64,000 nucleotides of DNA from Schaalia sp. JY-X169 (lineage in GTDB: Bacteria > Actinomycetota > Actinomycetes > Actinomycetales > Actinomycetaceae). The notes beneath the pieces were generated by a model. It saw only the letters and a list, made by a program, of their open reading frames with translations, had not been told where the DNA came from and searched no databases. Location of the stretch: assembly GCF_014069575.1 (NCBI RefSeq), contig NZ_CP059675.1, positions 806,001 through 870,000 on the forward strand. The letters are read 5' to 3'. The stretch's first letter is position 1, and the number at the start of each line of letters is the position of its first letter. Below are positions 45,144-55,219 of the stretch, in pieces. A program made the position numbers and the translations under genes.

Positions 45144-46013
45144 ATGCTAGAGGTCGGCACAGTAGCCGGGTGGATGCAGGAATGGTATCCACCAGCAACT
45201 GCAGAGGCGTGGGATCGTGTCGGGCTGATTAGTGGATCGCGAACCACGCCGGTTACCCGAGTGTTACTTGCTGTTGATCCGGTCGAAGCGGTTGGGGAGC
45301 AGGCCCGTGCGCTTGGGGCACAAATGGTCATTACCCACCATCCCCTCTACTTGCGCGGAACCTCTTTTGTGTCCGAGGACGATGCGAAGGGGCGCTTGAT
45401 CGCGGGCCTGATCAGGTCCAACATTGCTCTGCTTAATGCACACACGAATGCCGATGTGGCGCGCGGTGGTGTTGCTCAAGCACTTGCTGACCTGGTTGGA
45501 ATTGTTGAAACCGTCCCGATGGTTCCAGTGGCCGATGACCCGACGGTTGGTTTGGGCCGCATTGGTAGGCTCCCGTCACCCATGCGCCTCGGGGACTTTG
45601 CGGACGTGGTTGCGAGCGCGCTGCCCGCTGGCCCAAATGGCATCCTGGTGGGCGGGGATCCCGACCGCCTGGTGACTTCCGTGGCGGTTTCGGGAGGCTC
45701 AGGGGATTCATTCCTCGCGTTAGCAGGTGATTTGGGGGCGGATGCGTATGTCACGGCTGACCTGCGTCACCATCCGGCCTCTGAACACTTGGAAGAGGGT
45801 GGGCCTGCACTGATCTGTGGATCTCACTGGGCTACGGAATGGCCGTGGCTTCCCGTCCTCGCACGTCAACTTGTAGATCGGGCGGCAGCCGAGGGGGAGC
45901 AACTGGAAGTTGTGGTCTCCCAAATCTGTACTGAACCATGGTTCGAACATCTTGCAACGACAGGTTCGACACAGGACCTCGTCACAATGCCTAACGAAGG
46001 GGCACCAGCGTGA
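45144..46013 (+). CDS. Nif3-like dinuclear metal-centre protein (DUF34)
   Basis: 289 aa. Metal-binding signatures: ITHHPLYLRG (HH ligands, residues about 64-65), NAHTNADVARGGV, and the C-terminal VTADLRHHPASEHLEEG and GSHWATEW-P pattern. Length matches the short single-domain members without the PII-like insert. Soluble. The family (YbgI/YqfO) is conserved but its role is unsettled; GTP cyclohydrolase annotations are doubtful. The stop overlaps the next gene's ATG (GTGA region), and the pairing with a CT398-type coiled-coil gene is standard in actinobacteria. Confidence 0.88.
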   Translation: MLEVGTVAGWMQEWYPPATAEAWDRVGLISGSRTTPVTRVLLAVDPVEAVGEQARALGAQMVITHHPLYLRGTSFVSEDDAKGRLIAGLIRSNIALLNAHTNADVARGGVAQALADLVGIVETVPMVPVADDPTVGLGRIGRLPSPMRLGDFADVVASALPAGPNGILVGGDPDRLVTSVAVSGGSGDSFLALAGDLGADAYVTADLRHHPASEHLEEGGPALICGSHWATEWPWLPVLARQLVDRAAAEGEQLEVVVSQICTEPWFEHLATTGSTQDLVTMPNEGAPA

Positions 46014-46735
46014 AAGTAACCCATGCGGACCAATTGACACTGCTGGAACTGCAGGAAACTGACTTGCAGATCTCGAGGTTGGGTCATCGCATTCAGTCAA
46101 ACCCGCTCCACGAGAAGTTGCGGGAACTGACGGGGCGTGCGGGGGATTTGCACCGTTCCGTTATTGCTCAGTCAGCAAACCTTGGTGACCGGCAGCGCAA
46201 GATTGCTGATGTTGAGGCTGAGGTGGCGAAGGTTGAACAGCGCCGCGTAGTCCAGCAGCAACGTCTTGATTCCGGCAAGGTAGGGATTCGCGATATGAGT
46301 GCCGTCGAGCATGAGATCAAGAAGATCCATGACCGCCGGCAACAGCTTGAGATGGAGGTCCTCGAACTACAGGAGGACTACGAGAAGCATGAAGCGTTTC
46401 TTGCAAAGACTGAGGCAGCAGTGAGTGCACTCGCTGAGGATGAGGCGAGGACGCGCGAGCAGTTGGCTGCGGATATTGCGGAACCTGCGGCGGAGTTGGC
46501 CGCGGCGGAAGAGACGGCAACGGCTCTGCGCGCACAGCTTCCGGCGGCGGTCTTGGATGAGTACGACCATCTCAGAGGTCGTTTGGGGGTCCTGGTGGTG
46601 TTGCGGTTTGAGGAGGGGCGGCTTGTAAATGCCCCCCTTGAGTTGAACCATGCTGAACTTGCGGCCCTGACCCGTGCCCCGAAGGATGAGCTGTGGGAGG
46701 CGGAGGACTCGGGGTATTTGGTGGTGCGCGTCTAG
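46010..46735 (+). CDS. CT398-like coiled-coil protein with degenerate zinc ribbon
   Basis: 241 aa. Residues about 10-170 form a long coiled coil (LLELQETDLQISRLGHRI; VEHEIKKIHDRRQQLEMEVLELQEDYEKHE). The C-terminal part (VLRFEEGRLVNAPLELNHAELAALTRAPKDELWEAEDSGYLVVRV) aligns with the C4 zinc ribbon of this family, where homologues have CxxC pairs in place of VNAP and EDSG. All four cysteines are missing; the protein has none at all in this region. Otherwise full length and in frame. Coupled to nif3 by a 4-nt overlap. Confidence 0.85.
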   Translation: MKVTHADQLTLLELQETDLQISRLGHRIQSNPLHEKLRELTGRAGDLHRSVIAQSANLGDRQRKIADVEAEVAKVEQRRVVQQQRLDSGKVGIRDMSAVEHEIKKIHDRRQQLEMEVLELQEDYEKHEAFLAKTEAAVSALAEDEARTREQLAADIAEPAAELAAAEETATALRAQLPAAVLDEYDHLRGRLGVLVVLRFEEGRLVNAPLELNHAELAALTRAPKDELWEAEDSGYLVVRV

Positions 46736-46981
46736 CGGACTGCTCCCGGGCCCGAACCCGGGCTCAGCGGGTTTCGCCCCCAGCTGGAACCTGCAGAAAC
46801 GGTGCTCTACCCCGTGTCATAAGGGAGCTACTTGAGCCATACGGAGCCGGTTAGGCTTGCGTAACGGTGTAATCCCTGGCTGCGCTGGGCCTATCGGGCT
46901 CCGCATGGCGTAACCAGCTCCGCAATGCGGCTCTTCATCGAAGGGGCTACAGCCCCGTCTGCGAAGAAGGGGCTTGTGGTG
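46736..46981. other. Intergenic region downstream of the CT398-like gene and rnpB
   Basis: Convergent end of a plus-strand gene and minus-strand rnpB. Contains CCCGGGCCCGAACCCGGG (46745-46762), a likely terminator for the coding gene, and GGGGCTACAGCCCC (46943-46956) with a second GGGGCTT nearby, a likely rnpB processing or terminator hairpin. No coding potential. Confidence 0.5.
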
Positions 46982-47368
<387 letters not shown>

Positions 47369-47433
47369 ATGCAAACTCTACATCGTTGCGGCGATGAGGG
47401 CGACACAGCACTGGGGTCAAGGAAGTGCCGGTG

Positions 47434-48396
47434 CTAGTTCACTTGGGTTGAGGAGGACTGTTCCTGGCCCAAGCGATCGATTGCGTCAACAACCAGGTCC
47501 CAGAAACGGTCGGCGTCCAAAGATACGGCCGCCTGGGTATGGCAGTCAGGTGGAATATGCGCTGGTCGCAGTTCCGTCACCGTCATGCCCTGCGTGTGCT
47601 CGCCACGAATCTCCACAGAGATTGGTGCTCTCACCGTTCCGACAATCGATGGATCGATGATTCTGGCGACCGCAACTGGGTCATGAACGGGCGGGAAGTC
47701 GAAACCCTGCTCGTCGTGATATGCCTGGCGGAAAAAAGCGAACAAGTCCAACACAAACTGGCCAAGAGGGGTGTCAAGCGCCTCGATTTTTGCGGCTACC
47801 TCATCTGTGGCAAGCGCCAAGTGGGTAACATCGAGACCGATCATGGTGACCTCCCACGGCGCATCAAAAACAATGTGAGCAGCTTCGGGATCAATCTTGA
47901 TATTGAACTCTGCGACCGCCGACCAGTTGCCGACGTGCATGCCGCCGCCCATGAGGACGACCTCTTTGACACGGTCAATGATTCGTGGCTCTTTACGGAT
48001 TGCCATCGCAATGTTGGTGAGGGGACCGGTTGGGACCAGGGAGATGGTCTTTGGTTCCGCCTCCATGATGGTGTCGATGATCAGGTCGACGCCATGGCGT
48101 GGGTCAAGCTCCATGGCCGGTTCTGGTAGGTCAACACCATCCAGACCGGAAACGCCATGAACGTCCGCGTCTTCACCTTCCCCGATCAGTGGGCGCACAC
48201 ATCCAGCGGCAACGGGTACATCCGTAATTCCTGCCATGGTCATGATGCCGAGGGCGTTGCGGGTTGTCTTCTCAAGGACCGCATTGCCACCCACAGTTGT
48301 GACGGCAACCAGTTCAATATCAGGGCTGCCGTGTGCGAGCATCAGAGCGATGGCATCATCGTGCCCGGGATCGCAGTCGAGGATTATCTTCTGCAT
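47434..48396 (-). CDS. Nucleoside hydrolase (IunH family), copy B
   Basis: 320 aa from MQKIIL. Calcium site DCDPGHDDA (residues 6-14), LVPTGPLTNIAMAI, VVLMGGGMHVGNWSAVAEFNIKIDPEAA, and the family C-terminal VHDPVAVARIID (aspartate-histidine, HDP motif) are all present. It starts 5 nt after the ppgK stop, so it is the last gene of a panB-map-ppgK run. Releases ribose from nucleosides. Only moderately similar to copy A at 19078. Confidence 0.92.
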   Translation of the reverse strand: MQKIILDCDPGHDDAIALMLAHGSPDIELVAVTTVGGNAVLEKTTRNALGIMTMAGITDVPVAAGCVRPLIGEGEDADVHGVSGLDGVDLPEPAMELDPRHGVDLIIDTIMEAEPKTISLVPTGPLTNIAMAIRKEPRIIDRVKEVVLMGGGMHVGNWSAVAEFNIKIDPEAAHIVFDAPWEVTMIGLDVTHLALATDEVAAKIEALDTPLGQFVLDLFAFFRQAYHDEQGFDFPPVHDPVAVARIIDPSIVGTVRAPISVEIRGEHTQGMTVTELRPAHIPPDCHTQAAVSLDADRFWDLVVDAIDRLGQEQSSSTQVN

Positions 48397-48401
48397 GTCT
48401 C

Positions 48402-49181
48402 TCAGACTCCGGGGGCCGTTGGGACATTGTTCTTGGCCTGCTCGTCGGCATAGACTGCCGCGCCAACGATGCCGGCAGTGTTGCGCAGAGCAGCCGGAAC
48501 GATCGGGCACTTCAAGTCCAGCTTGGGCAGGAACCTGTCGTGCTTCTTGGAGACGCCGCCACCGACAACCATCAGGTCGGGGGAAAAGAGCATCTCGATG
48601 TGGCTGTAATACCGCTGCAAACGTGAGATCCATTCTTCCCAGGAGAGATCTTGCTTGACGCGTTGACTGGCTGCGGCATGTGATTCCGCATCCCGACCAT
48701 CCAATTCAACGTGACCCAGCTCAGTGTTGGGAACCAGGATTCCGTTATAGAGCAGGGCGGAGCCAATTCCAGTGCCCAGCGTCGTGACGATTACGGTCCC
48801 GGCCACGCCTTTTGCGGCACCAAAGTAGTATTCGGCGACGCCTGCCGCATCTGCGTCATTTAGTACCGTGACTTGGTGACCTGTCACCTCCTGGAAGAGT
48901 TCATCAGCATTGATTCCGGTCCAACTCTGGTCAAGGTTAGCGATGAACGGAATGACACCGTGGAGGACGGGTGCGGGAACTGTAATGCCGATGGGGACTT
49001 CCGGGGCGGCTCCCAGCTCATCAATAATGGTCTTGCAGATCTTGGCTACAGCCAAAGGCGTTGAGCTTTCCGGGGTGTCATAGCGAACTCGTTCCCCGAT
49101 GAACTCTCCCTTGTCGAGATCTACAAGAGCGCCTTTGACTCCTGATCCACCAATGTCAATTCCCACGCCAACACGTGTCAT
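48402..49181 (-). CDS. ppgK: Polyphosphate glucokinase
   Basis: 259 aa ROK-family kinase using inorganic polyphosphate (and ATP) to phosphorylate glucose. Motifs: phosphate 1 GIDIGGSGVKGALVD, NLDQSWTGIN, LNDADAAGVAEYYFG (catalytic Asp), TTLGTGIGSAL, and the PPGK-specific NTELGHVELDGRDAE with SWEEWISRL. Start at MTRVGVG (AAGGG upstream). Typical of actinobacteria. Upstream of the nucleoside hydrolase in the same run. Confidence 0.95.
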   Translation of the reverse strand: MTRVGVGIDIGGSGVKGALVDLDKGEFIGERVRYDTPESSTPLAVAKICKTIIDELGAAPEVPIGITVPAPVLHGVIPFIANLDQSWTGINADELFQEVTGHQVTVLNDADAAGVAEYYFGAAKGVAGTVIVTTLGTGIGSALLYNGILVPNTELGHVELDGRDAESHAAASQRVKQDLSWEEWISRLQRYYSHIEMLFSPDLMVVGGGVSKKHDRFLPKLDLKCPIVPAALRNTAGIVGAAVYADEQAKNNVPTAPGV

Positions 49182-49229
49182 GTCAAAGCCCTTCTGGCAA
49201 CCCACCATCGGGTGCCCCTAGCAAACCGG

Positions 49230-50117
49230 CTATGGGAGCGTCAGTATTTCCGCCCCATCTTCAGTAACAACAATAGTGTGTTCATACTGGGCCGTGCGGC
49301 CTTTATCCTTCGTCAGAACCGTCCAACCGTCATCCCATTGGTCCCACTCAACAGTTCCAAGTGTGAGCATTGGTTCGATTGTGAACACCATGCCTTCCTC
49401 CATCAGGTCCGCATAGAGAGGGGCCGCGTCATAATGGGGGACGATGAGGCCGGAGTGGAAGGCTTCCCCAACACCGTGTCCCGTGTAATCACGTACCACG
49501 CCGTAGCCGAAGCGCTTCGCATACGCGGTGATGACTCTTCCGATGACGTTGAATGGGCGGCCCGGCTTGACGGCCTTTATTCCGCGCATCATTGCCATGT
49601 ACGTCCGTTCCATCAGCAGTGCGCTCTCATCATCGATGGCGCCGACACCAAACATGCCGCAGGTGTCGCCGTGAACGCCATCCTTGTAAGCGGTGATGTC
49701 GATGTTGACGATGTCGCCTTCCTCCAGAGGGCGATCATCGGGGATGCCGTGGCAAATCACCTCATTGATTGACGTGCAGCACGCTTTTGGGAAGCCCATG
49801 TATCCCAGACATGACGGATATGCGCCAGCCTCAATGATGAAACTGTGTACTGCCCGGTCAATCGCATCGGTGGTCACACCGGGCTGAACTAGGGATCCCG
49901 CAAGTTCCAGTGCTTGGGCCGCGATCCGTCCCGCCTCGCGGATCTTGAGAATCGTTTCTGGCGATTTCACGTCCGAGGTTGTCACAACTTCGGGCCCATC
50001 GTGAAACATGTACTCAGGCCGGTCGATGGATGTTGGCACGGGCAGCATCGGTGAGACCACCCCCGGGGTAAGCGTCCCCAGCGGTGCTCGCATTGCTCCG
50101 GTTGCTTCAACCATCAT
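49230..50117 (-). CDS. map: Methionine aminopeptidase type I
   Basis: 295 aa. Removes the initiator Met. Metal ligands in the usual order: D in VNIDITAY, D in GVHGDTCGMF, H in YTGHGVGEAFH, E in FTIEPML, E in AQYEHTIVV. The N-terminal extension of about 40 residues (PLGTLTPGVVSPMLPVPTSIDRPEYM) is that of actinobacterial MapB-type enzymes. Start ATG at 50117 has AGAGGA 5 nt upstream; a second ATG follows directly. In line with panB upstream. Confidence 0.95.
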   Translation of the reverse strand: MMVEATGAMRAPLGTLTPGVVSPMLPVPTSIDRPEYMFHDGPEVVTTSDVKSPETILKIREAGRIAAQALELAGSLVQPGVTTDAIDRAVHSFIIEAGAYPSCLGYMGFPKACCTSINEVICHGIPDDRPLEEGDIVNIDITAYKDGVHGDTCGMFGVGAIDDESALLMERTYMAMMRGIKAVKPGRPFNVIGRVITAYAKRFGYGVVRDYTGHGVGEAFHSGLIVPHYDAAPLYADLMEEGMVFTIEPMLTLGTVEWDQWDDGWTVLTKDKGRTAQYEHTIVVTEDGAEILTLP

Positions 50118-50199
50118 CGACTTCCTCTCTGCAGCCCAAACGAAACAGGTCTGAGCTTCACTCCACAATCAAAAAACCGCCTACAACGTGCGTATCTAT

Positions 50200-51012
50200 C
50201 TACTCAACGCGGTAGTTGTCAGGCCCCGGAAACGAGCCCTGCCTAACAGCACCAACATACTCCGCTGCAGCGCGCTGCAGTTGCGCTCCCAGTTCACCGA
50301 AGCGACGTACGAAGGATGGTGTCCATTCGGTCATTCCAGCCATGTCCGACCAAACCAGGACCTGCCCGTCACACCTGGGACCCGCACCGATGCCGATGGT
50401 TGGAACCTTCAGTGCCTTCGTAATCTCTTTAGCTAGTTGAGCTGGAACCATTTCGAGGACGATTCCAAAAGCGCCGGCATCCTGCAGCGCCAGGGCATCC
50501 GCCCACAGCCGTTCCCCTTCCGATCCGCGTCCCTGAAGTCGCGGACCGCCGAGTGCATGCTCAGACTGAGGTGTATACCCGATATGGCCCATGACCGGGA
50601 TTCCGCCCGCAACCAGCATTTCTATGGCGGGCACGCGTTCCGTGCCACCTTCGAGCTTGACCGCATGGGCACCCGCCCTCATCAACCGGGCCGCCGTCTG
50701 AAAAGCTGCTTGCGGTCCCGTTTCATAGCTGCCGAACGGAAGGTCCGCAACGATCAGTGGTCGTGATGTCGATCGGGCTACCGCGCCCACCGCACGTTCC
50801 ATGTCGTCCACGGTGACTTTGAGTGTTGAGTCGAACCCGAGCGTCACGTTCCCCAGGGAGTCACCGACCAGAAGCATATCGACACCGGCCGCTTCAAGTA
50901 TGGGGGCGATGAGAGCGTCGTACGCGGTGAGCATGGTCAGGGGGCGGCGATCCTCTTTCGCCTGTTGCAAGTGGTGCAAGCGAACCCTGCGTGGTTGGTC
51001 AGTTGATGTCAT
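50200..51012 (-). CDS. panB: 3-methyl-2-oxobutanoate hydroxymethyltransferase
   Basis: 270 aa from MTSTDQ (GGAGGTGGAAG upstream). First step of pantothenate synthesis: transfers a hydroxymethyl group to ketoisovalerate. Signature segments: LTAYDALIAPILEAAGVDMLLVGDSLG, ADLPFGSYE, VKLEGG, MGHIGYTPQSEHALGGPRLQG, GAFGIVLEMVP, TIGIGAGPRCDGQVLVWSDMAG. Complete. panC and panD are not in the window. Divergent from pheS. Confidence 0.96.
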   Translation of the reverse strand: MTSTDQPRRVRLHHLQQAKEDRRPLTMLTAYDALIAPILEAAGVDMLLVGDSLGNVTLGFDSTLKVTVDDMERAVGAVARSTSRPLIVADLPFGSYETGPQAAFQTAARLMRAGAHAVKLEGGTERVPAIEMLVAGGIPVMGHIGYTPQSEHALGGPRLQGRGSEGERLWADALALQDAGAFGIVLEMVPAQLAKEITKALKVPTIGIGAGPRCDGQVLVWSDMAGMTEWTPSFVRRFGELGAQLQRAAAEYVGAVRQGSFPGPDNYRVE

Positions 51013-51203
51013 GTCTTCCACCTCCACAACTATCTTGTCACGCACCTCCGACATTTCCAGTGTGCTGCGCTTCGCTCTCTCAAGATTGGGGCTCTGTCGG
51101 TTGATGTCGGAAGGGACAGTTAGAGTAGTGACGAAGAAAAAGGGAACAGTTGGGCGACGTCGTGTCGCCGGTTCTTTACGGATTTACGAATGAAGGGACG
51201 TTC

Positions 51204-52304
51204 ATGCCGATCACAGGCGACGCTCTCAATGCCACGCAACTAGACCCACGCGATGGCGAAGCCATTTCAGCGTGGGTGGATTCTGCACGTGCGCTCATTG
51301 ACGCAGCCGGTTCTCCGGGCGATCTGCGGGATGTCAAGATCGAAGTGTTTGGTGACAAATCCGCCCTCGTTCTTGCCAACCGGATGATCGGCAAGATTGA
51401 TGCTGGTGAACGTGCGTTGGCGGGGCAAAACCTAGGTGCGGCACGCAAAGAGCTCACTGCCGCATTCGACGCCCGTAAGGAAACTGTTGATGCGCAGGCC
51501 CAGGCGGAAGTCCTTCGCTCCGAAGGCGTCGACGTTACCGTTCCCACCCGTCGCACCCCCACTGGTGCGCGTCATCCGCTGGAGCTTCTGATTTGCCAAA
51601 TTGAAGACTTCTTCCTCTCCATGGGTTGGCAGATTGGTGAGGGTCCGGAAGTTGAACATGAGTGGTTCAACTTTGATGCACTGAATTTTGATGCCGATCA
51701 CCCAGCCCGCCAGATGCAGGACACCTTCTACATTGACGGGACCACCGTCGGTGGGGCGGACGAGGGCGATGGGGCGCTGGTGATGCGCACCCATACTTCC
51801 CCGGTTCAGTCACGCGCACTGCTCGAACATGGGGTGCCTCTTTACACAGCAGTCCCCGGTAAGGTCTTCCGCAGTGATGCGCTGGACGCTACCCACACGC
51901 CGGTATTCCACCAGGTGGAGGGGCTCGCGATTGACAAGAACCTGACTATGGCCGATCTGAAGGGAACGCTGGACCATTTTGCTCGCGCCATGTTTGGCGA
52001 GGGCGCAAAGACACGGCTCCGTCCCTCCTTCTTTCCCTTCACCGAACCCAGTGCTGAGATGGACTTCTGGTTCCCGCAGAAGAAGGGTGGACCAGGGTGG
52101 ATTGAGTGGGGCGGATGCGGCATGGTCAACCCCAACGTCCTCGTCGCCGCAGGCCTGGACCCCGACGAATACTCGGGTTTCGCCTTCGGGATGGGCTTGG
52201 AACGCACACTGATGCTGCAACACGGAATCTCGGACATGCATGACATTGTCGAGGGCGATTTGAGGTTCTCGCGCCAGTTCGGACTGTTCGGAAAGGGACA
52301 ATAA
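51204..52304 (+). CDS. pheS: Phenylalanyl-tRNA synthetase alpha chain
   Basis: 366 aa. N-terminal coiled-coil tRNA-binding arm (residues about 1-90), then the class II catalytic core: motif 1 HPLELLICQIEDFF, motif 2 KVFRSDALDATHTPVFHQVEGL, motif 3 GFAFGMGLERTLML. ATG 51204 with AAGGGA upstream. Works as alpha2beta2 with PheT, encoded 1 nt later. No T-box or leader peptide is evident upstream. Confidence 0.97.
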   Translation: MPITGDALNATQLDPRDGEAISAWVDSARALIDAAGSPGDLRDVKIEVFGDKSALVLANRMIGKIDAGERALAGQNLGAARKELTAAFDARKETVDAQAQAEVLRSEGVDVTVPTRRTPTGARHPLELLICQIEDFFLSMGWQIGEGPEVEHEWFNFDALNFDADHPARQMQDTFYIDGTTVGGADEGDGALVMRTHTSPVQSRALLEHGVPLYTAVPGKVFRSDALDATHTPVFHQVEGLAIDKNLTMADLKGTLDHFARAMFGEGAKTRLRPSFFPFTEPSAEMDFWFPQKKGGPGWIEWGGCGMVNPNVLVAAGLDPDEYSGFAFGMGLERTLMLQHGISDMHDIVEGDLRFSRQFGLFGKGQ

Positions 52305-52305
52305 C

Positions 52306-55026
52306 ATGCCTTACATCTCTCTTTCTTGGCTGCGTGACCACGTTGAAGTTCCCCAGGACTCCACGACAGACCAACTTGCGGAGGCCCTGGTAAAGGTAGG
52401 AATAGAAGAGGAAGAAATCCTCCCGGCTGCCGTAATGGGACCTCTGGTGGCAGGAAAAGTCCTCTCCATCGACACTTCCAGGCAGTCCAACGGCAAAGAC
52501 ATTAACTACTGCCGTGTCGATGTTGCGCAGTACAACGACGCGCCCGGGACTGGCGTTGAAAAGTCGGATTTGCCCAGCCGCGGCATCATCTGCGGGGCCC
52601 ACAACTTCTCAGTGGGGGACACGGTCGTCGTTGCGCTTCCCGGCGCCATCTTGCCGGGGCCCTTCCCAATCGCATCACGCAAGACATACGGCCACGTCTC
52701 GGACGGCATGATCTGCTCTGAACGCGAGCTCGGGCTAGGTAACGATCACGACGGCATCATCGTCCTTGACAAGCGCTTCTCAGCAGCAGATTTGCCCGCT
52801 GCGGGGACGGACATGATTCCCCTCCTCGACCTCGGCGAAGAAGTTCTGGAAGTCAACGTAACACCAGACCGGGGATACTGCTTTGCTGTGCGTGGATTGG
52901 CGCGCGAATACGCTCATTCCACCGGCGCCAAGTTCACGGACCGTGGCCTGGAATCTGCGATAGATGGCCAGTTGCCACAGTCAAGCGAAGGGGCGTTTGA
53001 AGTCCAGGTGGCTGAAGAATCCATCCTCGAAGGGCGTGTTAGCGCCGACCGGTTTGTAACCAGAATTGTGCGCGGGATTGACTCATCCGCGCCGACACCG
53101 GACTGGATGCGAAAGCGGCTTGAGCAGGCCGGCATGCGTTCCCTTGGACTCGCGGTTGACGTCACAAACTACGTGATGCTCGATCTGGGACAACCCCTGC
53201 ATGCCTACGACCTCCGCGCAGTCCAAGCCCCTTTCGTCGTCCGCCGCGCCAGGGCGGGTGAGCCATTCATGACTCTGGATGGCACGCAGCGGGAACTGGA
53301 TAGCACCGACATTGTCATCACAGATTCCCCCTCTGGACCAGGAAGCCGCATTGTCGGCCTCGCCGGGGTCATGGGTGGCCTGGATTCCGAAGTGCGCGCC
53401 GACACTACCGATGTGGTGATTGAGGCCGCCCATTTCGACAGCGTGTCGATTGCCCGCACATCTAGGCGCCACCGCCTCTTCACTGAATCGTCCAAGCGGT
53501 TTGAACGTGGGGTAGACCCCAGGCTCGCCCCGGTTGCAGCGGCGCGGGTGGCGGAACTGCTGGCCGAATACGGGGGAGGGACAATTGACGAGGCCGGCTT
53601 CGACCTCAACACCGTGCACACCCCCCAGGCAATCCCAATGGCAGCATCAGAACCGGAGCGCCTCACAGGGGTTGCCTACACGGAAGAACAGATTGTCCAC
53701 TACCTCGAGGCGATCGGGTGCTCGGTCCACACCACCGAAGCAAATGAGGGTGCAGCCGACTCTGCCACAGCCAACAAGGGAGCCGCAGGCACGCAGTTCC
53801 TCGTCGTCCCACCATCGTGGCGTCCCGACCTTGTTGGGCCAGCCCACCTTGTGGAAGAAATCGCTCGACTCGACGGGTACGACAAGATCCCCACTCGCGT
53901 GGCGATGGGGCCGGGGTCACAGGGCCTTTCGGAAGCACAGACCGTCCGACGCAACGCGGCTGACGCCCTCGCCAATGCCGGCCTCGCCGAGGTGAAGTCA
54001 TACCCGTTCGTCGGGAACGCCCACGATCGCCAGTTGCTGCCTGCCGACGACACAAGACGTCAGGCAGTCCGCTTGCGGAACCCGTTGGCTGACGACGCAC
54101 CGCTCCTGCGCACCTCTCTGCTGGACAGCATGCTTGAGATTGCGGAACGCAATGCGTCGCGTGGAGTCACACCCCTCGCGTTATTCGAGATGGGACAGGT
54201 GACACTACCTGCGGGCACGGTTCCTTCTCCGATCCTCGGCGTTGACCGTCGGCCTTCCGAAGAGGAACTGGCTGCACTCCTGAAGGGGGTTCCCTCACAA
54301 CCGTGGCATGCCGCCGCGATAGTTGGCGGCATGTTCGCGCCTCAGTCTGGGACGCAGCTGGAAGAAGGCGCTCAGCCGCAACTGAACTGGGGCTGGGCAG
54401 ATGCGATCGACTTGGCACGGCAGGTTGGCGCAACCGCTGGTCTCAAAGTTGAAGCGAGCCGCACCTGGTTGCCCGAGGGGACTGAGACACTGCGTGGCGC
54501 ACCACTACCCGCGACAGTCGCGCAGCCCGAAGAGGCAGCTCCCTTCCATCCCGCACGCTGTGCGACGCTGTTTGTCAGGGCAGGTAAGGGTTACAAGGTC
54601 GTTGGTCGCGCTGGCGAGCTGCACCCCAAGGTGGCTGAAGAATATGGTCTACCGGCACGGAGCGCAGCGATGGAGATAGACCTTGAGGCGATCGCTGCCT
54701 TGACGAAACCTGGGTTCCTCCAGGTCAAGCCAGTCTCAACATATCCACCTGTCAAGGAAGACTTGGCTGTCATCGTTCGTGACTACATCACGGAGGCTGA
54801 CGTTGCCGCAGTGATCAGGCGCGGAGCGGGTCCACTCTTAGAGTCACTCACCCTGTTCGACATTTACCGAGGTGAGCAGATTCCACAAGGTTCCCGGTCC
54901 CTTGCATATTCACTCACACTCAGGGCGGCGGACCGCACTCTGCAACCCAAGGATGTCAACGACGTGCGCACCAGGATTATTGGCGATGTTGAGAAGAGGT
55001 TGAAGGCAACAGTCCGCACCGGATGA
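52306..55026 (+). CDS. pheT: Phenylalanyl-tRNA synthetase beta chain
   Basis: 906 aa. Domains in order: N-terminal B1 and tRNA-binding EMAP-like fold (ICGAHNFSVGDTVVVALPGA), B3/B4 editing (KRFERGVDPRLAPVAAARV), B5 domain, catalytic-like domain, and C-terminal ferredoxin-fold anticodon-binding domain (YPPVKEDLAVIVRD, then SLAYSLTLRAADRTL). An Ala/Glu-rich insert (TEANEGAADSATANKGAAG) around residue 480 is unusual. Complete. Confidence 0.97.
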   Translation: MPYISLSWLRDHVEVPQDSTTDQLAEALVKVGIEEEEILPAAVMGPLVAGKVLSIDTSRQSNGKDINYCRVDVAQYNDAPGTGVEKSDLPSRGIICGAHNFSVGDTVVVALPGAILPGPFPIASRKTYGHVSDGMICSERELGLGNDHDGIIVLDKRFSAADLPAAGTDMIPLLDLGEEVLEVNVTPDRGYCFAVRGLAREYAHSTGAKFTDRGLESAIDGQLPQSSEGAFEVQVAEESILEGRVSADRFVTRIVRGIDSSAPTPDWMRKRLEQAGMRSLGLAVDVTNYVMLDLGQPLHAYDLRAVQAPFVVRRARAGEPFMTLDGTQRELDSTDIVITDSPSGPGSRIVGLAGVMGGLDSEVRADTTDVVIEAAHFDSVSIARTSRRHRLFTESSKRFERGVDPRLAPVAAARVAELLAEYGGGTIDEAGFDLNTVHTPQAIPMAASEPERLTGVAYTEEQIVHYLEAIGCSVHTTEANEGAADSATANKGAAGTQFLVVPPSWRPDLVGPAHLVEEIARLDGYDKIPTRVAMGPGSQGLSEAQTVRRNAADALANAGLAEVKSYPFVGNAHDRQLLPADDTRRQAVRLRNPLADDAPLLRTSLLDSMLEIAERNASRGVTPLALFEMGQVTLPAGTVPSPILGVDRRPSEEELAALLKGVPSQPWHAAAIVGGMFAPQSGTQLEEGAQPQLNWGWADAIDLARQVGATAGLKVEASRTWLPEGTETLRGAPLPATVAQPEEAAPFHPARCATLFVRAGKGYKVVGRAGELHPKVAEEYGLPARSAAMEIDLEAIAALTKPGFLQVKPVSTYPPVKEDLAVIVRDYITEADVAAVIRRGAGPLLESLTLFDIYRGEQIPQGSRSLAYSLTLRAADRTLQPKDVNDVRTRIIGDVEKRLKATVRTG

Positions 55027-55219
55027 AACTGGTGTGACGCCCACAAACCCGCCTTTCGGTTCCCTGCGCCCAGTAGCGCAGCCGCAAGGCGGGTTTCGCG
55101 TTGACGGGGTGCCTACGTGTTGAGTCTCACCGTCTCATTCCTGGATACGGTACTGCAACTTATTCACTCCACCGTATGATTATCCAGTTGGTGATGTGCT
55201 ACTAGGGGCGGAGGGTGCC

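Noticed and set aside
46790-46850. tRNA-like bases near GTGCTCTACCCC
   Set aside because: No cloverleaf can be completed on either strand.
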